Shown one piece after another: positions 43,025 through 53,202 of a stretch of DNA of 64,000 bases. The notes below the pieces were generated by a model. That model was not told the DNA's origin, did no database searches, and saw only the letters and a list, made by a program, of their open reading frames with translations. Each line of letters opens with the position of its first letter. The first letter of the stretch is position 1. Made by a program: the position numbers and the translations under genes. Source of the stretch: Blepharisma japonicum (lineage: Eukaryota; Ciliophora; Heterotrichea; Heterotrichida; Blepharismidae). Where the stretch lies: contig CATKHK010000007.1 in NCBI GenBank assembly GCA_949751835.1, positions 496,001 to 560,000 on the forward strand, read 5' to 3'.

Positions 43025-44539
43025 ATGGGAAATAATAGAAGCAGGCTCTCAGAAAATCCCCCTTCTATCCAAGCTCCACAAGAAAGGCCAAATACATTTA
43101 TTCCTGCTTACCACAAACCACTGAGTTCGGGAATATGGGAAAGCTCAGGCACAGGAAAAACCCGAAGATCTGCTCACATTCAGTCATCGAATTACTCCAA
43201 TTGTGGACTCATTGAAGAAGCACCAAAAGTAAGCAATTTGTATGTGAATTGTCCTCAATGTGCCTCCTTGGCATATGATGGAGGTTTATGCAAAAGAGTT
43301 AAATGTGAAAGGTGTGGGATTTATTTCAGAAGAGATGATGATGAAAATGTTAGAAAAGAATCCCAGCCCTCAAGCACAAATTTTGAAGAAGTTTTTCAAG
43401 AATGTAATAATATACCGGGGAGTGAAGAAATTGGGGAATTAGTCACAATCACACTGGGATTGTTTAGAGAAGGACTGCCTGTAGAATTTATGATTGGAGG
43501 CAAACCGAACTTTCCTGTGATATTTGGGTATTATTTAGGGCCTTATTTTCAGAAGAGATTAAGATGCCTTGGGATTGGAGACTATTTTTCATATGGAGAT
43601 GCTAAATTCAAAGTGCTAGGAGCTTATCCGAGCTTTGGATTGGTAAAAAACCAAACAGTAATATTCTGTTCTGATATTTTGACTGAACACCCAATAAGCA
43701 GAGTGCAGATACTCCCAATTAGGCCTTCGATTATGAATGAAGAAATATATAATTCATCATTCCGACCCTTTTTCAAAAGAAGACCTCGTCATATTCATAC
43801 GGGGCAATATCTCTATCTAAACTCAATGAACTTCATGGTTGTACAAGGACAGCCTATAGATGGAATTGTGAATCCTAACACTCAATTCTTTTTTCAAGGC
43901 GAGTCCCTCGACAATATTCATACTGTAAGCTTAACTCCTTTAATTGAAGATCTACCTCCCTCATATCAGCGACTTAGCCAATCAGCTCTTATCGAAGAAA
44001 TCGTGAATTCTTTCATTATGCCATATATCCAAGGAATAAGAAGAGTCGTAACTCAAGACCAAATAATAAATATCAATGGGGTAGGATTTATGGTCACAGA
44101 TTGTTATCCTCCTCGAGGAGTTATAGACGACTACACGCAAATTGTTTATGATGGATCTTTTGGAAGCAGAATTCCTCCTAGTTTTGAACAAATTCTTTCT
44201 TTAGGAGGCAGAGGGCTTTCTGACCAACAAATGATTGCTCTTGCAAGACAAGTTGTAGAGCTTGAGCAGATGATGCGTGCCATGGGGCAACAACAAATTC
44301 AAGGGGCATCTCAAGATGCCATTGCGATGCTGCCAACTCATAAAATAGCGGTGATCCCAGAAGACCCTGAAGCTGCAAAGTGCATGGTCTGCCTGAGTGA
44401 GTATGAGATTGGAGAAGAGGTAAAAACACTTCCATGTTGTAAGATTTATGTAGTTCATATGTTCCACACAGCTTGTGTTAATGAATGACTTCAAAGAAGC
44501 ACATTGTGTCCATTATGCAAAACACCAATAGATTCTTAA
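43025..44539 (+). CDS. RING-H2 E3 ubiquitin ligase (499 aa)
   Basis: Two exons. The 15 nt intron 44439-44453 (GTAAGATTTATGTAG) contains no stop, so the unspliced frame is open and gives a spoiled RING; splicing restores LPCFHMFHTACVNEWL and a perfect C3H2C3 RING-H2 (CMVCLSEYEIGEEV ... CPLC). Trp at 44486 is TGA. The start MGNNRS suggests N-myristoylation. A zinc ribbon-like CPQC...CERC lies at about 75-100, and the middle has repeated beta-rich units. Predicted membrane-attached E3. Starts 34 bp after the phosphodiesterase stop. Confidence 0.88.
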
Positions 44540-44848
44540 TATATTTTAAAGATTAACTATATGTAGATGGAATATTAGTAAATATTCAAGCAGATTTAAT
44601 ATGACTATTGTCTAATAATGTTCTCTTCAATTTTTTATGTCTTAAATTCTATTATTGTGCCTGTTTCCAATTGAGTAAATCTTAGCAAGCGCTAGGTGCG
44701 CTAAATGTAATTAATATTTACGAAGTTAAGTAAGAATTTGTATGAGCAATTATTTTAATAATAAAAAATTGCAGCTTTTAATATCAATTTATTTGACTCC
44801 TATTTTTCATACACTTCATTAATCTGTGAATGTTTAATTTCTAAATTA
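44540..44848. other. Intergenic gap with a small hairpin
   Basis: About 310 bp between converging genes. A GC-containing hairpin at 44688-44702 (stem AGCGC/GCGCT, 5-nt loop) stands out from the AT-rich surroundings. Nothing else seen. Confidence 0.45.
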
Positions 44849-45478
44849 TTATCTCCTTCTTCGATTTTTTTGATACATCTCAAATCCTTGCATCCTAAAC
44901 ATTTCAACCTCTTCTTCTGTCATCTTATACCCATATACTCCTGGCAAATCCATTTCTTTTCTTGTTTCTTCTGTGAACACATGCAAATAAACATCTTTAA
45001 GGATCACCATAAGCCATCCTGAATCTCTAACCCCGCTAACTCTAAAATATTGGCAGTCAGGAACATTAGCTTCTCTTAAGGATCTTACAAGGCTATAAGC
45101 GATTCTTGAAATATGTCTTGGAGAGTATCCAGTGCAGAGCATGACTGTCGTAAAAGGAGTATTGTTAGTGTATTTTCTTATATCAATCACATCAATATCT
45201 GTAGCCTGCTCATATTCTAAAAACCGCTGGATTCTTTTTAAGCTTGGAAACTTGTCAGATCTAAATTTCACTCTTTGGTACTTGAGAACAACTTGGCCTT
45301 GTGCCCATAATGCTCCTTTTTCTGGTCTTGTGACTAAAATTTCTTTTTTAGCTTTTGATGGAAGTGTTGATTCTATAAAATTTGTAGTTTCGGGAGGCCT
45401 GAATAGAATTTACATTACTTCTTCAGAAAAGGCACGAGCAGCATATAGCAACCTTGAAAGCTTAGAAAATTTTAGCAT
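44849..45478 (-). CDS. MALSU1: Mitochondrial ribosomal silencing factor RsfS/MALSU1 (204 aa)
   Basis: Two exons; the 15 nt intron 45399-45413 splits a Met codon. The start MLKFSKLSRLLYAARAFSEE is an amphipathic, Arg/Lys/Ser-rich mitochondrial presequence. Residues 75-190 show the RsfS/Iojap core: ATDIDVIDIRKYTNNTPFTT, TGYSPRHISRIAYSLVRSLR, RVSGVRDSGWLMVILKDVYLHVF. RsfS binds uL14 and blocks or assists large-subunit joining. The bacterial-type family here is the mitochondrial copy. Strong call on structure and family. Confidence 0.9.
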
Positions 45479-46001
45479 TATAATTAAATATGAAATAATG
45501 CATTGGATAAGTGCAAGCTTAATTGAAGATAAAAACCAATCAACTATAATATATTACTATACTTTTATATTTAGTTTAATGAAACTTTATTTATTATGCA
45601 AGATAAATGCTGAAGAGAAATAATAAATAATTGATTTTGCGAACTATTATTGATTAAATTAGCAACTATATTCATTTATAGTGATATTGATAGTATTTCA
45701 TTATTAAAAAATTCCTTTATATGATAATTAATAGTTTTGCAAAGAAAATTTATTTCATTTCTCATTTATACTCATATTGTTGTAAAAAATAAAATCAGCC
45801 ATGAGAATATCGGTTTATTTTTATAAAAATCCGAGAGGATTAATAAAACTTATATAATCTGATATGATTTCTTTAGTCATTTTCATTTTATTGAAGTAAA
45901 TTTTATTTGCTGACTGAATTAAGAGATATAAAATCTGTTGCTTTTGAATTCTATAGAATATATCATCCATAATCAGTTTAATATATAAATATTTTTTTCA
46001 A
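45479..46001. other. AT-rich intergenic gap
   Basis: About 520 bp between divergent genes (RsfS minus, RINGv-FHA plus). No feature recognised. Confidence 0.5.
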
Positions 46002-47126
46002 ATGAATTCCACCGGAATGTATCCTTTGCATAGTGTCATTATGAAATCTTTGACATGGAGCAGGGATTCTCATGGCCTCTTTGATTATGAGTCAAAAAAT
46101 ATATTCAAAAAACATTTAAAAGCTTACGGGCCATGTGAAATTTTAAGGAATGCCAATGAAGTGAATCTTTGCACATCAATGAATGGTAACCCAGAATATG
46201 CAGCTGAGCCAGAACCTCTCGTATCCCTCTTTCAGACAGGCACGGGCTTGTTTTTTGTAAAGTCAGTTGAAAAGGAGCAACTTTGACTTGTGGTGAGGTC
46301 CTATAAACAGCAGGGCTTAGAAAATGGTTACGAGCTTTCAGAGGGTGAAGTTGTTAAATTTGGCCGTGTCAGATTCAGGATAAGATCTATCAAAACAACT
46401 CCCTCAAGGGAACTTGATACAATAGATGACGAAGTTTTAATAGTAGACCCAACTATCGGAAGCGAATGCAAAATCTGTAGAATATGCCTTTCAGATAGAA
46501 ATGAGCCTGAAAATCCTATTATTTCTCCATGCAGGTGCTCAGGATCCGTAAAATATATCCATTTTAATTGCCTAGTGGGATGGATATCTTCAAGGCTAAC
46601 TGTGCAATCAAAGGAAAAATTGAATTCTTATTATTGGAAGTCTGCTGTTTGCGAAATATGCGAGCAAGAGTATCCAATGTACATAAATTATCAAGGAAGG
46701 ATCAGAGAACTCTTCCCAATTGAAAAACCTCCAGCGCCTTATTTAATTCTAGAAGAAACCAGTAAGGAAAAAAATAATAAATCAATTCACGTTGTACACT
46801 TAACAACAAAAAATTCAATAAGGATTGGGAGAGGACATGAAAGTGAACTCAGAATTAATGATATTTCAGTTTCAAGATGTCATGCGCTTATTTCGTTTAG
46901 AAATGGATCTTTTTACTTAGAAGATAATCGATCTAAATTTGGAACCCTTATTGAAGTTTCAAAAGGATATGCACTAGACCAGAATTCACAAATTGCATTG
47001 CAAGTAGGAAGGACTGTGATTTCATTCTCCGTAAAAGGTGAAGGTCAGCTGCCTTCCAATGAGCTAGATTCCTTAAATATGTCACTTGATGAAACAGTTA
47101 CTGATCCAGATTTTGAAGAAGATTAA
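46002..47126 (+). CDS. RINGv (MARCH-type) zinc finger and FHA protein (374 aa)
   Basis: Single exon; TGA at 46284-46286 is Trp. Residues about 155-217 form a RING-CH finger of C4HC3 type (CKICRICLSD, CRCSGSVKYIHFNCLVGWI, CEICEQEY), the E3 ligase fold of MARCH proteins. Residues about 260-345 form an FHA domain (SIRIGRGHESELRINDISVS, SRCHALISF, LEDNRSKFGT), which binds phospho-Thr. The N-terminal 150 residues contain a second beta-rich region. No transmembrane helices, unlike most MARCH proteins. Likely couples phosphorylation to ubiquitination (inference). Confidence 0.88.
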
Positions 47127-47501
47127 GTAGCTTAATTTTCTTTATCAAATTAAACTTTTTTTACTATAAATAATATGTTCTATAGATTCTGTTTGCATAA
47201 TAAATAAAAAATCGAATTTATTCTGTATAATTTTAATAAATTATAACACCTTTATTATAAGCTTTAAATAGTTTCCTTTATAATGCTATTAACAAGTAAT
47301 TATTTTAATTTCGCCATTTATTTAAATTTCTCTCTTGGCTTTAATCTAATTCGAAAACCCTTTTTTTGGCCATTCTTCCATTATAATAAATTATTGGTAT
47401 ACTTTATAATTTATTTAAGCTAAAATAAATTCACTTATTACGAAATTCTGGAAACGGCAAGAGTTTCAAATTATTTTCTTTGTTTTTTCCAATTTATAAA
47501 G
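47127..47501. other. AT-rich intergenic gap
   Basis: About 375 bp upstream of the Myb gene. Nothing recognised apart from A/T runs. Confidence 0.5.
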
Positions 47502-48512
47502 ATGTCTCACGGAGAACGTAAAATTTGGAACCAAATGGTATCCAATAAGTAGGAGGATTCAGCTATTCAAAACTTAGTCGAGGAGTTTGGCGAGAAAAAT
47601 TGAATTTTAATTTCTGAAAAGCTAGCTGAGAAATATGGAATTAAGGACAGAACTGGCAAGCAGTGCCGAGAACGCTGGCACAATCATATCAATCCAAAGC
47701 TTAAAAAAGATGCTTGGACAAAAGAAGAAGAAAGAATTTTGTTTCAGCAACAAATGCTACATGGAAATCGATGGTCAGAAATAGGAAAGCATCTTCCTGG
47801 GAGGTCTGATAATTCAATTAAAAATCAGTTTTACAGTGCAATAAGAAAAAACTTAAGGAAATACAATAAATATAAGCCTGCAACCGAAAGAATATACGGA
47901 TCAATAAAAGAGATACTTCTAGATCCTGAAATGGCAAAAGTTTTGATTAATTATGACGAAATACTTAACGATAAAAGCAAAGGGAAAAAGAAAAAGACAA
48001 AGAAAAAGTGTATAAGGACAAAGAGAGCATCCTTTACTGTTGAAGCTTCATCTATCTTGCACTCGCTTTATGATGATTCTAAAGAAAAGACTGAAAATCC
48101 TGTTTCTGTTGCAAAAATTTCCCCTGTGAAAATAGAGAATGTAAAAGCAGTAGAGTTGAAAATAGACTCAGCAGCTCCAATTTCAAGCATCAATGCAGCA
48201 ACACCATTAGCTGGGTACACTCCTAATTTTAGGGAAGCTCATATCTTTAACTTTCCTGATGATGCTTTAAATGTTTTTAATTGGGATATTTATAACAATG
48301 CAGATCTGGATGGTATTCATGGATCAGATTCTCTCACATTAATTCCAGATACGATGGCTATTCAGAAATCAGATTCTTTTCAAGGGGCAGTGCCAGAGTC
48401 ACTAAGTTTTATAAAGCAAATGCAGTCTCCGCATGCAAATTCATTCATTTTGCCTCCTTTTTCTCCAATGGATTCATTTCAGCATTATCTTAGCCCTAGA
48501 AATAATAAATAG
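47502..48512 (+). CDS. R2R3-like Myb transcription factor (331 aa)
   Basis: Two exons; the 15 nt intron 47538-47552 lies in the first repeat. Two Myb/SANT repeats are present: the first with spaced Trp (WNQMEDSAIQNLV, NWILISEKL, CRERWHNHI), the second DAWTKEEERILFQQQ, NRWSEIGKHL, RSDNSIKNQFYS. The order CRERWHNHINP and NSIKNQF is typical of c-Myb R2R3. A Lys-rich stretch (GKKKKTKKK) may be the nuclear signal and the acidic/Ser-rich tail may activate. Predicted sequence-specific DNA binder. Confidence 0.93.
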
Positions 48513-48680
48513 TGTAAATATATTTTATTAAAAATACTTATATAAAATGAAAAAACAAATCACAATATAGGTCATCTAATTAATTTCCGTATATCTATTT
48601 TTCATATTATGTTTTAAAATTTACATGAGCAGTAGATTATCTTATTGAAATCTAAAATTCATTGAAATTCGAATGATATT

Positions 48681-49658
48681 TTAGGTTCTCAATGGACTTT
48701 TATGGATACTTTTGGATTTTGTACTTAATGTATCAATTAACTTCTTGTCTTGCTCAGTTTGTGTTTGTTTAAACCCAAAGACGCATCGATTCAGCAGCTT
48801 CTTTGGATCCTGTGCCATATTATAATTCGGTGGCTTTTCAAGCTCGTTAAAGAAAGCTAATATATTTTTTGTTATTGCATTTTTATCATTTTTTTCATCT
48901 TTTGGCTTATTATTTGTTTCTGTAAATTTCTGCTTCAGCACTCCTGGATTAGTTAGACTAGAAATTCTTCTCCCCCCGTATTTCTCATTGTATTTTCTTA
49001 GCATTGCTTTTCTTTCATCAGGGCTTTCATACAGTTTACGCAGAAAAACCTTATCATTATTCCAAGGAACACCTGGATTTGCTTCACAAAAAATAGTTAA
49101 GCCATGCATTTCTTTTTTGAAATCTTTTAAACGGCCTTCTATATTGTCCATTTGGTCAAGCGTCTTTTTTTGTTTTTCAGCCCATGATGTCATTGTTCTC
49201 CCGAATCTTCTTTCAGGTGTTAAATCTTGGCTATTTTGTCGTCGCTCTATTGGAGTTATGGATCTTTTAAGAGAGCGGTCTGTGATGCTCCCTTTTCCGA
49301 TTTTTCAAGAATTCAATCTTGATGTTGAGTCCTTTAATGTGTCTCTTAAAACGGTCTTTCCATTAAGTTTGGGAAGGCTGGGGTACTTGATTTCATCACT
49401 TTCTTCGTTTGGCAGTTGAAGAATTTTGGGCTGACGTCTATTTAAGTCTTGGGTTTTTATTATTTTCTGTTTTTCAAGCATTTCTCGGAATTGCTCAACT
49501 TCTCTATAAATTTTGTTAATGTTTCGTCTGGATTCACCAGTAATTTTTGTCTTAAAAGCTTTACTTTGGAGTTCTTCTAAGGAAATTGTCAAATTAAGTG
49601 TTTCATTCAAAGCTTCTTTCAGTTCAAGTGCGAAATGGGTGTTGCTCTCTAGATTCAT
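48681..49658 (-). CDS. Charged coiled-coil protein (325 aa)
   Basis: Single exon with TGA as Trp near residue 118. The first 110 residues include a helical block (LELKEALNETLNLTISLEEL). The middle and end are Lys/Asn-rich, with a WNNDKVFLRKLYESPDERKAML block. No family recognised. Sits 36 bp downstream of the dynein light chain gene on the same strand. Confidence 0.7.
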
Positions 49659-49694
49659 TTAAACGAAGTATTAATTCACTTTTAAAATGGATTT

Positions 49695-50414
49695 TTACTT
49701 ATCAATATTTTTAAGAAAAGTGTCAAGGTGCTTACCTTGATATTCCAAGAAATCAAGCTCCACCTTCCTTTTCGCTTCATTCGCTGCTTTCTTTTCTTCG
49801 TATTTCCTTAAGAGCGCATCTTTCTTATTGAGCAGCTCAGACTTCTTGTTTTCAAGTCTAATTTTCTGTTTTTCCAGCTCGTCTTTTTTCTCTTGAAGTT
49901 CACTTTTGCCTTCTTCTGCTTGCAGCTGCTTTCTCGTCCCAAAAGTTACTGAGCTTTGATATAGAGTTTGATATGCCGCAATTGTCATTTTAATTTCATC
50001 GCGGACTCTCATTAAAAGAAGCCCTCTTTCAGCGCATTTGATTGTGACTTGTCTAATAATTTCATCAAAACATTGAGAGTAAAGCTCTTCTCTTACTGGA
50101 CAGATCCCTGAATCTCTGGCTTGTCTTTCCATTAGCTTTTGGTCGAGTTTTTCTTTGAGGGTAATTACGTCTTGACGTGATGCAGATTGGTGAGAGACGT
50201 ATTGGATAAAACGCTTTTCGTCTTGGGTTCATTCCCGAGGTGGAAGAATGGAGTTCAAATATTCTTCGATGGTGGGTTTACTCTCCATTGGAGGGAGTGT
50301 TCCACGTTTGCGGCCACTTGGACCTAGAAGACGCTTCTTAGGGGAAATAAAATCGGATGAAATTTCAACTGGAGGGTCGTATTGAATTAATGTTTCTCTC
50401 GGTGGGCCTTCCAT
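49695..50414 (-). CDS. DNALI1: Axonemal dynein light intermediate chain p28 (239 aa)
   Basis: Single exon; TGA near residue 62 is the conserved Trp in ILPPREW. The family signature is complete: ARDSGICPVREELYSQCFDE, IIRQVTIKCAERGLLLMRVR, DEIKMTIAAYQTLYQSSVTF. A coiled coil fills the C-terminal 100 residues. p28 (DNALI1/IDA4) binds the single-headed inner-arm dyneins of motile cilia. Length fits the family (about 240-260). Confidence 0.96.
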
Positions 50415-50468
50415 GATAACTGTTTACTAAATTATTAAAGTTTATGTGACAAAAGTTTAAAATATTAC

Positions 50469-51368
50469 TTAGTATGAATTCAGATGAGATGAAGTTCCGT
50501 TGCTCTCATGCAAATTATAATGTGTTTTCTCTAATTTTTTCTTATCTTGATGGCGTTTCCAAACTTTTTTAGAGAACAAAACAATCAATGAAAATACAAA
50601 TATAACTAGATATGCAACTCCTATCACGGGCCAAGCAAGCCCTTCAAGAGTTGTAGGAGCAGCAACATAATAGCTTGAAGCACATTGGCTAAGACAAGTA
50701 TTGCACGTGCACGGCTGAACAGGATATCCATAAGCGGTAGTGACATTTGTATTACAAGGCAAAAATTGAAGATCTAAAGATGTAGGCTCATCTGATAAGA
50801 AAAATGTCACCCAAGCCAAGCCGATTGGTATTCCTTCATATCCTTGAAATTCCAAAAATCCTTGTGGGCTTTGCATTGCAGAAACTTGAGTCACATATGG
50901 GCACTTTTGGCACGATTGATAAATTTCACATGCTAATGAATTAGTAACAGTAAAATTAACTAATAAAGCAAGTACTTTTTGTTCAGGGGACACAGGATTC
51001 GGGACATATTTTTGTTCTCCAGTTGAAACAAATTGAGACTGCAGAGGGTTGCATGTAAAGTGGCATCACATCAATTTAATATTTGCTGCACAGATATCGC
51101 AGCCTCCTACAGAGTGCCCAAAAGTTTCTCCAATAAGGAAGAATTTATAGTTCATGGCTGAATTTTGGTCATCGTTGCAGCAGACGTCTTGATCCAGGAA
51201 TGTAGGGCAGGCATATGGAGCAGTAAAATTTTCATGGAAGGAAGGTATAGGAGGGCTGACTGCTTGAGGAACATCGCATTGGTAGGGTGGTTGAGAGCAA
51301 TGCTGAGTCATAGAGCACATGCTATACACCTGTGCAAAATTCAAGAAAATCCATAGCATTATCACCAT
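50469..51368 (-). CDS. Stand-alone NPC1 N-terminal-domain protein (299 aa)
   Basis: Single exon; a TGA near residue 101 is Trp. A signal peptide (MVIMLWIFLNFAQVYS) precedes a Cys-rich domain with the NPC1 N-terminal pattern: CSMTQHCSQPPYQC, ACPTFLDQDVCCNDDQN, CHFTCNPLQSQFV and the closing C-T-C-N-T-C-L-S-Q-C. That domain binds sterol 3-beta-OH in lysosomes. A single transmembrane helix (about 244-266) and a 30-residue basic tail follow. The sterol-sensing and RND-type transport parts of NPC1 are absent. Could be a sterol shuttle or carrier (inference). Confidence 0.8.
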
Positions 51369-51569
51369 TATTTCACCATAGTAAAAAGCTCATGTTTGCG
51401 CATAAGAGTAAATTGATGAATTAATTAAATAATTTTATGAAATTAATAGAAAAGATCAAAATAAGAGTTGTTTTTATTATTAATAATAAAACCATTAATG
51501 TATAAATTGTTTTATTTTATCATTAAATATAATTCAAAACTCTTTTAATTATGCTATTATTTCTATTAT

Positions 51570-52877
51570 TTATTTAACTGTTTTACCATTGTTATAGTTG
51601 GCTTTGGTTATCTTACCGTTTTCATCTGTAGAATAGCCAGCTCCATGCTTTTTTCCATCAAGCCATCCACCGGCATACTTTTTCCCATCTGACCATGTAT
51701 AAATTCCAAATCCTGACCTTTTACCAATATTTCATTCCCCATAATATTCCCTACCATCAGCCCACAAAAATTTTCCAACTCCATGAAAAACATTATCTTT
51801 CCATTGCCCAGTATATTTAGACCCATCTATTCAGCAATACTCTCCTACACCTTCCTTCAAATTATTCTTGTACTCTCCTGTATAAGTAGATCCATCTACT
51901 CATACGTTTCTACCAAGCCCATTTTGTTTATCATTTGACCAAAATCCTGCATAAATGTCTCCGTTTTCTCATATATTTCTTCCTCTTCCTTCACGGATTT
52001 TCCCTTTCATTTCTCCATAATATTTTACTTTTCCAGGAAATGTGTGTTCTTTAAGTTTTGTGGCGAATTGAGTATCAAATATATTTTCTGTATTTACTTT
52101 ATGCTGCTCTAAAATCTCAATTATATCTGCAAAATCTTTTTCCAGCTTTCTTAGCTTTTCTAAATATTCCTCTGAGTATCTTGGCCCCTCTTTAGCTTCT
52201 TTGCATTTTTTATAAAGTCATGCTGCTTATAAATTACCATATCCGTCTTTTGCAATATGTTTTTTCTCCAAGCCAAACGAATAGAGACACCTCCATTCTC
52301 CTTCATAAGCCTCTTCTCTTTTATAATGAAAAATTCCTTCTCCAAATGGGTAACCATAACTCCATTCTCCTTGATATTGTGACCCATCGTTTCATATCAT
52401 TACTCCATATCCATCTCTGAATCCTCCTTTCCATTCGCCTTCATAAGTAGCTCCATCTAAATAAGTATATATTTTTCTCTTTTTCCGCTTGACCATTCCA
52501 TTTGCAGGAGATACTGTTTCCTTTATATAATCACTTGAAAAGTAGTTGTGATTGGGCTTTCGATAATTTTTGAACTGTAGATATTGTCTGATATTATAGA
52601 ATATTCGAAATGCTTGCTGGATTCTTAAGGCAGCTTCTTCTTTTTGCTGCTCTAGGCCGTCGACAAAGCTTTTGAGATCTGAGGAAGCTGTGTTTGTTGG
52701 CTCAGGTTCTTGGAGAGTTTGATAAAATGGTGGAGGATCTGGAGTTGACGCTGCATTTTGAATGCTCTTTATGCTTTTTCTATTCTGTATAGAAATTCGG
52801 GCTATTGATTGCTTTAAATCTAATTCGTGCCCTCCTTCTGAGCCTTGGCAAAATTGCGAACAATTGAGGTTTCCCAT
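51570..52877 (-). CDS. MORN-repeat protein with IQ motif (430 aa)
   Basis: Two exons; 15 nt intron 52223-52237. The start [10 protein letters not shown] fits acylation. An IQ-like calmodulin-binding helix ([20 protein letters not shown]) lies near residue 85. MORN repeats of type Y-x-G-x-W-x-x-x-x-x-x-G-x-G are arranged in two groups, about 140-195 ([29 protein letters not shown]) and 310-425 (six units). Many TGA are Trp in GEW/xxW positions. MORN proteins link membranes and cytoskeleton at cilia and cortex. Confidence 0.9.
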
Positions 52878-53202
52878 TTCAAAATTTTAATAATTTATCC
52901 CATGAAATTCAAATTTCATATAAATAATTTTAAAAAAATTAAAGTTATATACTTGAATATCCGATCAAGTTTAAAGTGAAATAAATCCTATACTACTATT
53001 TAAAAATTACTTAGATATGAGCTTTATGTTTTCCATATATATAAAAATGATACTTATACCTAAATATATTCCCATTTTTTGTAATTTATTAGACTGCTTA
53101 TTTAAATTTTAAGTAATAAGCGCAGAGCATTTTACATTTTTATCAACAATTTAACGCATTATGTCTCCAGTACTTAATTAAGCTTAATCCGTTTCTTAGT
53201 TA
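52878..53202. other. AT-rich intergenic gap
   Basis: About 325 bp between divergent genes. Nothing recognised. Confidence 0.5.

Noticed and set aside
48681-52877. Five genes in a row on the minus strand as an operon
   Set aside because: Functions are unrelated, and no trans-splice or polycistronic signal is visible; ciliate genes are simply close together.
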